The position numbers were made by a program, and so were the translations under genes. A DNA stretch of 64,000 nt. Origin: Leptospira sp. GIMC2001 (GTDB lineage: Bacteria; Spirochaetota; Leptospiria; Leptospirales; Leptospiraceae). Numbering within the stretch: position 1 is the stretch's first letter; every line of letters begins with the position of its first letter. This document shows positions 35,334-43,257 of this stretch, piece by piece. The stretch is taken from contig NZ_CP115467.1 in NCBI RefSeq assembly GCF_028462125.1, forward strand, positions 62,001 to 126,000, in the 5' to 3' direction. The notes below the pieces were generated by a model. It saw only the letters and a list, made by a program, of their open reading frames with translations, was not told where the DNA came from and made no database searches.

Positions 35334-36583
35334 TTTTATTATTTTTGGTATTCGTTTTACTTGTTCAGAATTTCGATTTGGAATCAAGCGAAGTAAAAGC
35401 GGTTCAGTATGATAGAGAAGCCGAAGAATTAGAAAAGAAAGCAAACTTAGAACAAGATCCAATTGAGCAAGAACGTCTCAGAAACTTAGCAAAGTTTCGC
35501 CGACAAGATGCAGCGATTTCAAGGCAAAAACATTTTTACAATCCACCGAAAATGAAGATTGTAGATGGGAGAGACTTTGGAGAGATCGATAGGCCTTTTC
35601 CAAGATCACATTCATCAGGAATAAAAGGTATGGTGGATTTTACTTTAGGATATGGAAGTGGTGACTTTATTTCGTCTCCAGGAGGCGAATTTCAGAAAAA
35701 TCCTTACCTTATCTTCGCCGCCAATGCGGAATTTATTCCTAGGTCAAGTTTAGGATATGATAATATTATAAATTATAATTCAGTCGAGAATCGCACGGTC
35801 TATGGAATTTTTCCTCGTAATTTGAGAATCCGATATACTGACGAAAGTAATGTGTTTGGATTTATGTACGAGGGCAGAGGATTCATTCTAGATTCAAGCT
35901 ACAATGGTTTTGCTTCGGCAGACATATCCAGTCGTGGAAACGCGATCGTTGATTCTGAATATAGATATTTTGAATCCAAATTTTCTTATTTTTATAGAGA
36001 AGATTGGTCATATGACAAAACTTTTACATTAATTTTGGGACTACGCACTCAGAATCATAGTTATATGGAGTCGGGACTTTTGCCGAATGCAAGAATTTTC
36101 AATGATTATACAGAACAATACTTTGGACTAGGCCCAAATATTGGGATGAATTATTCTCAGAATTTTTTCGGCGTCTTTGTCTTTACGGCTGGGCTAGAGT
36201 TAACAGTGGGTGGTGGAGTGATAGACTACGAAACTTTGGTTCTTCGAGACGCAGGAATCAATCGTCCAGCTAACTTTTCTAAAATGACAATGGAAGATCC
36301 AGTATTAGTTTCTTATATTGGTGGTGAGTTTTATACTAAATTTGAAATACTGATCAATGAAAAGAATCGATTCGGAATTGGTCTGAACTATCATGACTTC
36401 AATCGAATTACGGAGAATACCAGCACCCCTCTTTATTTATCAAATGATTTTAGGCAGATCCAGTCTGACTACACTCGCTATTTTATTCGAAATCTAATCT
36501 ACAATGAAGATGGTAAATCAGGAAACCCGACTCGTTATTCAATTATGCGAACAATAAATTTGGAGTATACTTATGTTTTCTAA
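35309..36583 (+). CDS. Probable outer-membrane beta-barrel protein
   Basis: About 424 residues. A GTG at 35309 overlaps the previous gene; a TTG at 35321 would also leave a full signal peptide (RIVLLFLVFVLLVQNFDLES). A charged helical segment (about 30-70) is followed by alternating aromatic/polar strands to the end: GMVDFTLGYGSGDF, FGFMYEGRGFILDSSYNGF, NIGMNYSQNFFGVFVFTAGL and the terminal INLEYTYVF. The final Phe and the amphipathic strands are typical of outer-membrane barrels. Substrate or role is unknown. Confidence 0.7.
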   Translation: MYNCLGRIVLLFLVFVLLVQNFDLESSEVKAVQYDREAEELEKKANLEQDPIEQERLRNLAKFRRQDAAISRQKHFYNPPKMKIVDGRDFGEIDRPFPRSHSSGIKGMVDFTLGYGSGDFISSPGGEFQKNPYLIFAANAEFIPRSSLGYDNIINYNSVENRTVYGIFPRNLRIRYTDESNVFGFMYEGRGFILDSSYNGFASADISSRGNAIVDSEYRYFESKFSYFYREDWSYDKTFTLILGLRTQNHSYMESGLLPNARIFNDYTEQYFGLGPNIGMNYSQNFFGVFVFTAGLELTVGGGVIDYETLVLRDAGINRPANFSKMTMEDPVLVSYIGGEFYTKFEILINEKNRFGIGLNYHDFNRITENTSTPLYLSNDFRQIQSDYTRYFIRNLIYNEDGKSGNPTRYSIMRTINLEYTYVF

Positions 36584-37238
36584 CCGCTCCAAACTAGAGT
36601 CACAGCAACTAGCTAGGAAAATATCCAAAATTGCTTTAATATTATTAATCTTTAGTTCTCTGCAATTTTGTCATTACATCGAACTCAAAATTTATCCTCC
36701 ACTTCCCAATAAAAAATTTGTTCCAGACCAACCGAAAAATACATCTATTTCATGGGTTGATGACACGGGTCTCGGAACCAATTTAGCATATCATAATCCT
36801 TCGATATTTTCTCCGCGATTTCTTGAAAATGAATTCGGTGGCTTAGTTTATATTTTGGATAGAGAAGTTTCTAATCATCCTGATATATATCCGAGTCTAC
36901 ATAAAAACGGCAGTACAAAGATTCATCTAAAAGAATTCAGATTGAATACAAATGATAGTTGTTTTTCAAATCTTACTTCTATCAATATTCGCTTGGAAGT
37001 AACTAAAAACAATAAAATCTATCCCTTCACATACAAAGATGAGATACATTCCTCTGTAACGGATTGTTATCTGGTCGGATCAACTCTGTTGATCGTTCCC
37101 TTGGTTGTATATGTTCCGTACCAAGGATTCAGGGGAACAAGAGAAGATCAACTCAACCAATTGGGTAGGAACGGCTTAAAGGCGATTCTTGATTTTTTTC
37201 AATCGGATTTGCAATTAAGCAGTGAGGCTAAGGAATGA
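36573..37238 (+). CDS. Hypothetical lipoprotein
   Basis: 221 residues. The hydrophobic segment and lipobox (LIFSSLQFC) follow a basic N-terminus of about 20 residues. The mature part has alternating strands and a proline-rich start (YPPLPNKKFVPDQPKNTSIS), a pair of cysteines (NDSCFSNL, TDCYLVGSTLL) and a C-terminal helix. I do not recognise the family. It overlaps the barrel gene by 11 bases and the next gene by four, so it belongs to the same unit and may work with the barrel at the outer membrane. Confidence 0.6.
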   Translation: MFSNRSKLESQQLARKISKIALILLIFSSLQFCHYIELKIYPPLPNKKFVPDQPKNTSISWVDDTGLGTNLAYHNPSIFSPRFLENEFGGLVYILDREVSNHPDIYPSLHKNGSTKIHLKEFRLNTNDSCFSNLTSINIRLEVTKNNKIYPFTYKDEIHSSVTDCYLVGSTLLIVPLVVYVPYQGFRGTREDQLNQLGRNGLKAILDFFQSDLQLSSEAKE

Positions 37239-38116
37239 TTGTATTATTGCAGAAAACTTTTTTCCTTTTTGCAATATGTTGCATAACAGTTGGGTGTTAT
37301 AGTTTAGAGAAGAAATACAATTATGGTGAACCTTATCAAACCTCACCAGATTTATGGACTGAGGATGATCCACAATTCGAATCGGGCGTCGAATACCAGA
37401 TACTGGATGATATTGGAAATTATATTTTCTCCATCCCTTCCAAGTTGATTCTAATGTCTTGGAGACTCAACGATCATAAGATATCCGATGCGACCAAGCA
37501 AACTATGCAGAATTATATCAGAGAAAACAATTTACGGGATGTTAAAGTAAGATTCAATCAGTATGCACCCATATCCGAGCTAAAAAGAATTTGGAGAAAT
37601 GATAGCATCAATCCAATCGTTAAGTATAGTTTTGGTCTGCTTGGTTGGTTTGTGTATGCGGTTTTACCAGAGAGGTTATTTGCTGGATTGCTTGGTGGAG
37701 ATCATTACAATCCTTTTTCCAATTCCATCCATCTTTACTCCAATGTTCCAGCCATAGCCATACATGAAGGTGGACATGCCAAGGATTTCAACCAGAGAAA
37801 ATATAAAACTTTGTATGCCGGAATCTATTCTATTCCAGTGATTGGAGCATTTTATCATGAGGCAGTTGCAACAGATGATGCAATTGTATACTTCGAACAT
37901 AATCATAAGAATGAAGATATTGACGAGTCCTACAAGATTCTTGTTCCAGCTTATAGCACTTATGTAGGCGGCTCAATCGGGGAAGTTGTGCAAACACCAT
38001 ATTCTATAGTTGCAGTAATCCCTGGGCATATTTATGGAAGATACAAGGCTTGGAAATTTCGCAAGGCTAGAAGAATTGGAGAATTTAAAAATTCAGATCA
38101 TTATAATGAGGATTGA
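37235..38116 (+). CDS. Lipoprotein with HEGGH zincin-like motif
   Basis: 293 residues. Lipobox ITVGC (Cys21). A hydrophobic segment near 130-145 is followed by HEGGH (177-181) in a helix-like context (VPAIAIHEGGHAKDFNQRKY). A Glu at 209 in FYHEAVATDDAIVYFE, 28 residues later, could be the third zinc ligand in a gluzincin-like arrangement. I infer a membrane-attached metallopeptidase or a related zinc protein; no named family was recognised. The stop overlaps the pyrF ATG by one base. Its neighbours are lipoproteins and a barrel, which fits an envelope role. Confidence 0.6.
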   Translation: MIVLLQKTFFLFAICCITVGCYSLEKKYNYGEPYQTSPDLWTEDDPQFESGVEYQILDDIGNYIFSIPSKLILMSWRLNDHKISDATKQTMQNYIRENNLRDVKVRFNQYAPISELKRIWRNDSINPIVKYSFGLLGWFVYAVLPERLFAGLLGGDHYNPFSNSIHLYSNVPAIAIHEGGHAKDFNQRKYKTLYAGIYSIPVIGAFYHEAVATDDAIVYFEHNHKNEDIDESYKILVPAYSTYVGGSIGEVVQTPYSIVAVIPGHIYGRYKAWKFRKARRIGEFKNSDHYNED

Positions 38117-38955
38117 TGTTAAGTTTAGAAAATAAATATACGAATCGGTTTTCCGCACTACAATCCCTTCTAACAGTTGGATTGGATCCCGAATGGGAGA
38201 AGTTACCTGATATTATTAAGAAAGAAAAAGATCCTTTTTTTCAGTTTTGTAAACAAATTATTGATGCCACAGGTGAATTTGCTCTTGGATTCAAACCAAA
38301 TATAGCTTTTTTTGAAAGATTTGGATGGGAAGGAATTCGACAATTCGAATTGGTTATCGAATACATTCGAAAAAATTTTCCAGATTCCATAATCATAGCG
38401 GATGCCAAGCGAGGAGACCTAGGCAACACAGCAAAAGAGTATGCAATGTACTATTTCGATCGATTGAATGTGGATGTACTAACAGTCTCTCCGTATATGG
38501 GTCGTGATACAATAACCCCTTATCTTGAACATGATAGAGGCAGTGTGTTTATCTTATGCTTAACATCGAATCCATCAGCAATCGAATTCCAGAAATGGAA
38601 AGACAAGGAACATGATATCGTGCCTGGCTATCTTCACCAAGCGGTTGCTAAATTGTCGACTGAACTAAATCGTGAATATAAAGGACGTGTTGGTATTGTC
38701 ACTGGGGGAACTCGCCCAAGTGAGATTGGATTGATACGAGAAGAAAATCCAGAACTGCTTTTTTTGATTCCTGGCTTCGGTGCGCAAGGTGGTGATCTAG
38801 AAGAGATCATCCAAAATTCGGGGAAGCGGGCATTTATCAACTCTTCAAGAGGAATTCATTTTCTAAGTAGCGGTTTGGATTTTGCCGAGAAAGCCCATGA
38901 TCGAGCAAAGGAAATTCACAATTCTATGAAGAAAATCCTATCTATGTCTGTCTAA
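38116..38955 (+). CDS. pyrF: Orotidine 5'-phosphate decarboxylase (type 2)
   Basis: 279 residues from the ATG at 38116 (TGATG overlap with the previous stop). The type 2 family signature is clear: TVGLDPEWEKLP at the start, the catalytic DAKRGDLGNTAKEYAMYYFD (Asp-x-Lys-x-x-Asp), LTVSPYMGRDTI, GIVTGGTRPSEI and FLIPGFGAQGGDLEE. It makes UMP in the last step of pyrimidine synthesis, in the cytoplasm. Its place between envelope genes and a lipid-modification block seems to reflect operon assembly rather than pathway logic. Confidence 0.95.
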   Translation: MLSLENKYTNRFSALQSLLTVGLDPEWEKLPDIIKKEKDPFFQFCKQIIDATGEFALGFKPNIAFFERFGWEGIRQFELVIEYIRKNFPDSIIIADAKRGDLGNTAKEYAMYYFDRLNVDVLTVSPYMGRDTITPYLEHDRGSVFILCLTSNPSAIEFQKWKDKEHDIVPGYLHQAVAKLSTELNREYKGRVGIVTGGTRPSEIGLIREENPELLFLIPGFGAQGGDLEEIIQNSGKRAFINSSRGIHFLSSGLDFAEKAHDRAKEIHNSMKKILSMSV

Positions 38956-38973
38956 AAGAAAAAGGACAGTAAA

Positions 38974-40263
38974 TTGAAAAAGAAAGTCGCAGTTATAGGA
39001 ACCGGCATATCCGGAATGAGCATCGCATACTTTTTATCTCAGGACTTCGAAGTGGATGTTTACGAGAAAAGCGATTATGTTGGCGGGCATACAAATACAG
39101 TCGATGTAATGGAAAATGGAAAGAAGATTCCCATTGATACTGGATTTATTGTTTTTAATCATGTAACATATCCGAATTTGCTTAAGCTTTTCAATAAATT
39201 GCAAGTGCCAACAAAGAAATCGGATATGTCGTTTTCTGTTCAGAATGAGGCTCGGGGTTTAGAATTCTGTGGTTCAGGACTTAGCGGACTTTTTGCTCAG
39301 AAAAAAAACTTTTTCAAACCATCTTATATTAAATTTCTGCTCGAGATCAATAGGTTCAATACCAAATCCATTGAGATTTTGGATAACCCTAGATATGAAG
39401 AATATACACTGGGCAAATACATGGAAGAAGAAGGTTACAGTAAATCATTGTTAGATGATTATTTGGTGCCAATGAGTTCTGCCGTTTGGTCTACACCTCC
39501 CGATCAAATGCTTGCTTTTCCTGCTAGAACCCTAGTTCGATTTTTCTATAACCATGGATTTCTAGGATTGAATACTCAGCACCAGTGGTATACGGTTGAT
39601 GGCGGCTCAAGAGAGTATGTAAAACGAATAACCGCATCCTATGCTAAGAATATTCAACTAAAAGCCTCCATCACAGGAGTTGTCCAAACTGGCAAAAAAG
39701 TTGATATTCAATTCAAGAACGGATCCAAAAAAACATATGATCGCGTAGTCATTGCAACACATGGGGATACTGCTCTTAAGCTGCTTAAGAAACCAACCCC
39801 AATGCAAAAGGAATTGCTATCAGAATTCCAATTTCAAAAGAATTGGGCAACTCTGCATACTTGGGACGGGGATATGCCATCAATCAAAAAGATTTGGTCG
39901 TCTTGGAATTACAAATATGCCCGGGGTGCCTCTAAGCAATCTTCATTAAACCAGATGGAGCCATTTACGGTTTATTGGATGAATCGCCTTCAAAATGTTT
40001 CGAAGGAAAAAAATTATTTCGTAACCATCAACGATCCAGGTCGTATACCCGATTCTGAAGTGATTCGTAAAATTGAGTACGAGCATCCGCTTTTCTCTTT
40101 GGGTGCAGTCCGTGCTCAGAAGAGTTTCGGAAGAATCAATATGGAATCCAATATTCATTTTGTTGGAGCTTATTGGAGATATGGTTTTCATGAAGATGGA
40201 ATTGACTCTTCAGTTAGGCTTGCGACAATTTTGCTTGGCCGTGATCCTTGGGCAAATCTGTGA
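38974..40263 (+). CDS. FAD-dependent amine-oxidase-like oxidoreductase (COG2907 type)
   Basis: 429 residues from a TTG with an AAAGGA site. FAD-binding GTGISGMSIAYFLSQDFEVD leads, then YEKSDYVGGHTNTVDV and IDTGFIVFNHVTYPNLLKLF. Later motifs: SAVWSTPPDQMLAFPARTLV, TVDGGSREYVKRI and the C-terminal GAYWRYGFHEDGIDSSV. This flavoprotein group is usually encoded beside DUF1365 and a cyclopropane-synthase-like methyltransferase, as here. In some bacteria such clusters take part in modifying unsaturated phospholipid acyl chains. It overlaps the next gene by 16 bases. Confidence 0.88.
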   Translation: MKKKVAVIGTGISGMSIAYFLSQDFEVDVYEKSDYVGGHTNTVDVMENGKKIPIDTGFIVFNHVTYPNLLKLFNKLQVPTKKSDMSFSVQNEARGLEFCGSGLSGLFAQKKNFFKPSYIKFLLEINRFNTKSIEILDNPRYEEYTLGKYMEEEGYSKSLLDDYLVPMSSAVWSTPPDQMLAFPARTLVRFFYNHGFLGLNTQHQWYTVDGGSREYVKRITASYAKNIQLKASITGVVQTGKKVDIQFKNGSKKTYDRVVIATHGDTALKLLKKPTPMQKELLSEFQFQKNWATLHTWDGDMPSIKKIWSSWNYKYARGASKQSSLNQMEPFTVYWMNRLQNVSKEKNYFVTINDPGRIPDSEVIRKIEYEHPLFSLGAVRAQKSFGRINMESNIHFVGAYWRYGFHEDGIDSSVRLATILLGRDPWANL

Positions 40264-41036
40264 ACTCATCAATCTACGAGTCGATTGTTCATCATTCGCG
40301 TTTCTCCAAAAACAAAAATCAATTTGCCTATAAATTATACAATTTCCACTTGGATTTGGATGAACTGGATGAATTGGATCAAAAGCTATGGCTATTTTCA
40401 CGGAATCGATTTGCAATTTTTTCCTTTTATGACAAAGATCATATCCAATTCGGTGGATCTAATATTCGGGAAAATGTTGAACGTTACGTCCGTGACCAAG
40501 GATATACGGGTAGTATTGGCAGGATTACTTTATTAACAAATCTAAGAATACTTGGATATGTATTCAATCCAGTTTCTTTCTACTATATCTATGACAAATC
40601 AGACAATGCAGTCTGTGCAATTGCGGAAGTGGGCAATACATTCGGCGAAATCAAACCATATTTTTTCCCGAGCACGGACAGCGGGAATTTTGATTTTCGT
40701 TTGCGAGTAGATAAATTTTTTTACGTGTCTCCATATATCGCATTAGATTCTGAATTCGATTTTAAGTTGAAAATTCCTAACGACCGATTGCATATACAAG
40801 TTGATTCTTATGAGAAATCAGAAAAGACTCTTGCGACAGCTTTCACTGGTAAAAAAAAGCCTCTACTAGATCGATTTTTATTATTTTATTTTTTAAAATA
40901 TCCACTCGTAACAGTCAAAGTGATAGGTGCGATACATCTTCAGGCATTGAAGTTGTATCTATACAAAGTCCCCTTTCTAAGAAAGGGAGACAATCAAGAG
41001 TTACAGAGGGGAGCTCAGCTTGGAAAAAGCAGTTAA
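40248..41036 (+). CDS. DUF1365 family protein
   Basis: 262 residues from a TTG; a GTG four codons later is possible. Family features: SIVHHSRFSKNKNQFAYKLY, LDLDELDEL, ITLLTNLRILGYVFNPVSFY and YIYDKSDNAVCAIAEVGNTF. The C-terminal half holds hydrophobic stretches (FLLFYFLKYPLVTVKVIGAI) that suggest peripheral membrane contact. The family function is not settled; it nearly always lies between the COG2907 flavoprotein and the cyclopropane-synthase-like methyltransferase, and overlaps both here. Confidence 0.88.
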   Translation: MGKSVNSSIYESIVHHSRFSKNKNQFAYKLYNFHLDLDELDELDQKLWLFSRNRFAIFSFYDKDHIQFGGSNIRENVERYVRDQGYTGSIGRITLLTNLRILGYVFNPVSFYYIYDKSDNAVCAIAEVGNTFGEIKPYFFPSTDSGNFDFRLRVDKFFYVSPYIALDSEFDFKLKIPNDRLHIQVDSYEKSEKTLATAFTGKKKPLLDRFLLFYFLKYPLVTVKVIGAIHLQALKLYLYKVPFLRKGDNQELQRGAQLGKSS

Positions 41037-42306
41037 GGAATCTTTAGAAACAGTTGCATTAGAGTCTAACAACAATTATAATCTTTACAAAACAATTTTT
41101 TTCAAGGCATTGTCCTCGATGAAGAAAGGAACGTTGAGATTGATACTTCCTGATGGTTCTCAAGCTTTTTTGGGTGATCCAGAATCGGATTATGAACAGA
41201 GATTCCATCAAGGACTTGTGCATATTAAGAACCCCGTTTTTTTTCGTAAGGCGGTTCTCTATGGGGATGTGGGATTTAGTGAATCTTACCTAGATGGGGA
41301 TTGGGATACCGATGATATTGAGAAAGTAATTTCTTGGTTTCTATTAAATGTGGATTCTGCACCCAATCTTTCAGGCACTAAGAAAAAACTCTTCCATTTG
41401 GATTTTTTCAATTTAGCCAATAAATTTTTGAATGTTCTTCGTAGAAATACACTCAAAGGTTCCAGAAGAAATATTGTTGAGCACTATGATCTAGGCAATG
41501 GCTTCTATTCTATTTTTCTTGATAAGACCATGACTTATTCTTGTGCATATTTTGAAAATTTGGATCAAAAACTAGAGGATGCTCAATATGCAAAAGTAGA
41601 TCTTCTATGCAAAAAACTCCAATTGCAAAAAGGAGAGCATCTCCTAGAAATTGGAAGCGGTTGGGGTTTTCTTGCCATTCATGCTGCTAAAGAATACGGC
41701 GTCCGTGTTACTTCTGTCACTCTCTCCGATGAGCAATTGAAATTTGCCAGAGCGCGAGCCGAGAAAGAAGGGGTGAGTGATCGAGTGGAATTTAAGCTAC
41801 TGGATTATAGAAAAATTGAAGGCCAATTTGACAAAATTGTATCTGTAGAAATGCTAGAAGCAGTTGGCGATAAATACTACGAATCTTTTTTTGCAAAATG
41901 CCAAGAAGTATTGAAACCGCAAGGCTTGATGGCATTGCAAGTGATCACATGTCCCGATAATCGATTTGCTGCTCTCAAAAAAGGCGTTGACTTCATCCAA
42001 AAACATATTTTCCCTGGATCTTTACTCCCGTCCATTGCTAGACTCAATGAAGCTGTCAATAAGACTGGAGATATGTTTTTATTTGGCTTAGAAGACATGG
42101 GTTTGCACTATGCAAAGACTCTGAATCTCTGGCAAGATGCATTCGATGCAAACGTACAAGATGTACGGGCACAGGGTTTCAATGAGAAATTCATACGCAA
42201 ATGGCGTTATTACCTTAGTTATTGCGCAGGTGCTTTTCGTATGAAGAACATCAGCGTTGTTCAGATGGTATATACTCGTCCCAATAATCTAGCCATAAAA
42301 GGGTAG
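41020..42306 (+). CDS. Cyclopropane-fatty-acyl-phospholipid synthase-like methyltransferase
   Basis: 428 residues from a TTG behind GAGGGGAG. An N-terminal helical domain (about 20-130, with VLYGDVGFSESYLDGDWDTD) is followed by a class I SAM-binding fold: VEHYDLGNGFYSIFLDKTMT, YSCAYFENLDQKLEDAQ, LLEIGSGWGFLAIHAA and IVSVEMLEAVGDKYYESFF. The closing segments (ITCPDNRFAALKKGVDFIQK, HIFPGSLLPS) also fit. It methylates acyl double bonds of membrane phospholipids; whether it makes a cyclopropane or another methylated chain cannot be told. The flavoprotein and DUF1365 partners favour a multi-step modification. Confidence 0.9.
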   Translation: MEKAVKESLETVALESNNNYNLYKTIFFKALSSMKKGTLRLILPDGSQAFLGDPESDYEQRFHQGLVHIKNPVFFRKAVLYGDVGFSESYLDGDWDTDDIEKVISWFLLNVDSAPNLSGTKKKLFHLDFFNLANKFLNVLRRNTLKGSRRNIVEHYDLGNGFYSIFLDKTMTYSCAYFENLDQKLEDAQYAKVDLLCKKLQLQKGEHLLEIGSGWGFLAIHAAKEYGVRVTSVTLSDEQLKFARARAEKEGVSDRVEFKLLDYRKIEGQFDKIVSVEMLEAVGDKYYESFFAKCQEVLKPQGLMALQVITCPDNRFAALKKGVDFIQKHIFPGSLLPSIARLNEAVNKTGDMFLFGLEDMGLHYAKTLNLWQDAFDANVQDVRAQGFNEKFIRKWRYYLSYCAGAFRMKNISVVQMVYTRPNNLAIKG

Positions 42307-42312
42307 GATTAT

Positions 42313-42753
42313 TTGCGAGAAATCAAGAAAGACTATATTTTCAACCAACCGTTAGAAGTTGTTTGGGATTCACTTACAATTTATGAAATTCTAATACATT
42401 GGCTTGCTGATGAAGTTCGTGGTCGGCCAAAATTGGGTCAAGAATTTTCTTGGTCTTGGAAGTTGGGTGATGAAGGGGAATTTACGACCAAAGGAATTTA
42501 TGAGGCAATTGAGCCCAATAAATTATTGATACTCAGATGGAAGGATCATCCAGCTGGAGATATTTTCCTTAGATTGGATGTAACGGAAGTTAGTTCGGAT
42601 AAGACCAAACTTACGATAACAAACGGAGGATTCCCAGATTCTTCACATTTTGATCTATGGCTAGAAGGAGCCGAGGCCGCTTGGGATGATCAAACTCAAC
42701 GCTTGAAGGCATTCTTAGATAAGAATCCTAATCCAAGGACATTGATAAAGTAA
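42313..42753 (+). CDS. SRPBCC/AHSA1-type lipid-binding-fold protein
   Basis: 146 residues from a TTG, six bases after the methyltransferase gene. Text typical of the Aha1-like START superfamily: YIFNQPLEVVWDSLTIYEIL at the front, GIYEAIEPNKLLILRWKDHP in the middle and TKLTITNGGF with an end helix (GAEAAWDDQTQRLKAFLD). Such proteins form a hydrophobic pocket for lipids or aromatics. Its position suggests it carries or senses a product of the lipid-modifying genes before it; this is inference. Confidence 0.75.
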   Translation: MREIKKDYIFNQPLEVVWDSLTIYEILIHWLADEVRGRPKLGQEFSWSWKLGDEGEFTTKGIYEAIEPNKLLILRWKDHPAGDIFLRLDVTEVSSDKTKLTITNGGFPDSSHFDLWLEGAEAAWDDQTQRLKAFLDKNPNPRTLIK

Positions 42754-42789
42754 CAAATAAGCATTGAACGTAAGAGGGGGTAAAAAAGC

Positions 42790-43197
42790 ATGGTAAAAAA
42801 AGAAGATTTCTTCGAACGGAGGGAAACTAATTTGGAATACCCTGAATTGGAATCTTATTTTCAAGAGTTAACAGATCGTACGGATCGTATCGCAACAATG
42901 AATACACATTTCGATGCGAATCCGAAAAATGACATTGATGAGATGCTTGCGTTCCATGAGAACTTAGTGAGCATCCCTTGGGATCAGGCTGAGCGCAGTT
43001 ATTTTGATTTATTCTGCAGTTATTTTTCTTTTCATCTAAAGATCGTAGAAGAAATCATAATGGAAGCGCGAGAGATATTGGATCCAGAAAACAGACCTTA
43101 TGTTAAGCAACTCGTTGCTTATACTAAAGCTTCTGAAGAATGGTTCAATAGTTTAAAGAAAAACAAGAAAAAAACAATTAAGGCACAGGTCGCCTGA
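42790..43197 (+). CDS. Small cytoplasmic protein of unknown function
   Basis: 135 residues from an ATG behind a GAGGGGG-like site. It is helical, without signal peptide or membrane segment (DFFERRETNLEYPELESYFQ, FDLFCSYFSFHLKIVEEIIM) and ends in a Lys-rich tail (KKNKKKTIKAQVA). I recognise no family. It follows the SRPBCC gene by 36 bases and is probably the last gene of the unit that starts at speE, since a strong hairpin follows 20 bases after its stop. Confidence 0.6.
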   Translation: MVKKEDFFERRETNLEYPELESYFQELTDRTDRIATMNTHFDANPKNDIDEMLAFHENLVSIPWDQAERSYFDLFCSYFSFHLKIVEEIIMEAREILDPENRPYVKQLVAYTKASEEWFNSLKKNKKKTIKAQVA

Positions 43198-43216
43198 AAA
43201 TTCCTTTTCACACAAA

Positions 43217-43254
43217 AGCCTTCTATTCTATATTGAATATGAGAATGGAAGGCT
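43217..43254 (+). promoter_or_regulatory. Strong stem-loop covering the ribosome-binding site of the DUF1574 gene
   Basis: Arms AGCCTTCTATTCT (43217-43229) and AGAATGGAAGGCT (43242-43254) pair over 13 positions with a single G-U wobble, and the loop bases can extend the helix. The right arm contains GGAAGG, the only Shine-Dalgarno-like sequence before the TTG start at 43258. No U-tract follows. It may end the preceding operon, hide the ribosome-binding site, or do both. Confidence 0.6.
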
Positions 43255-43257
43255 CCT

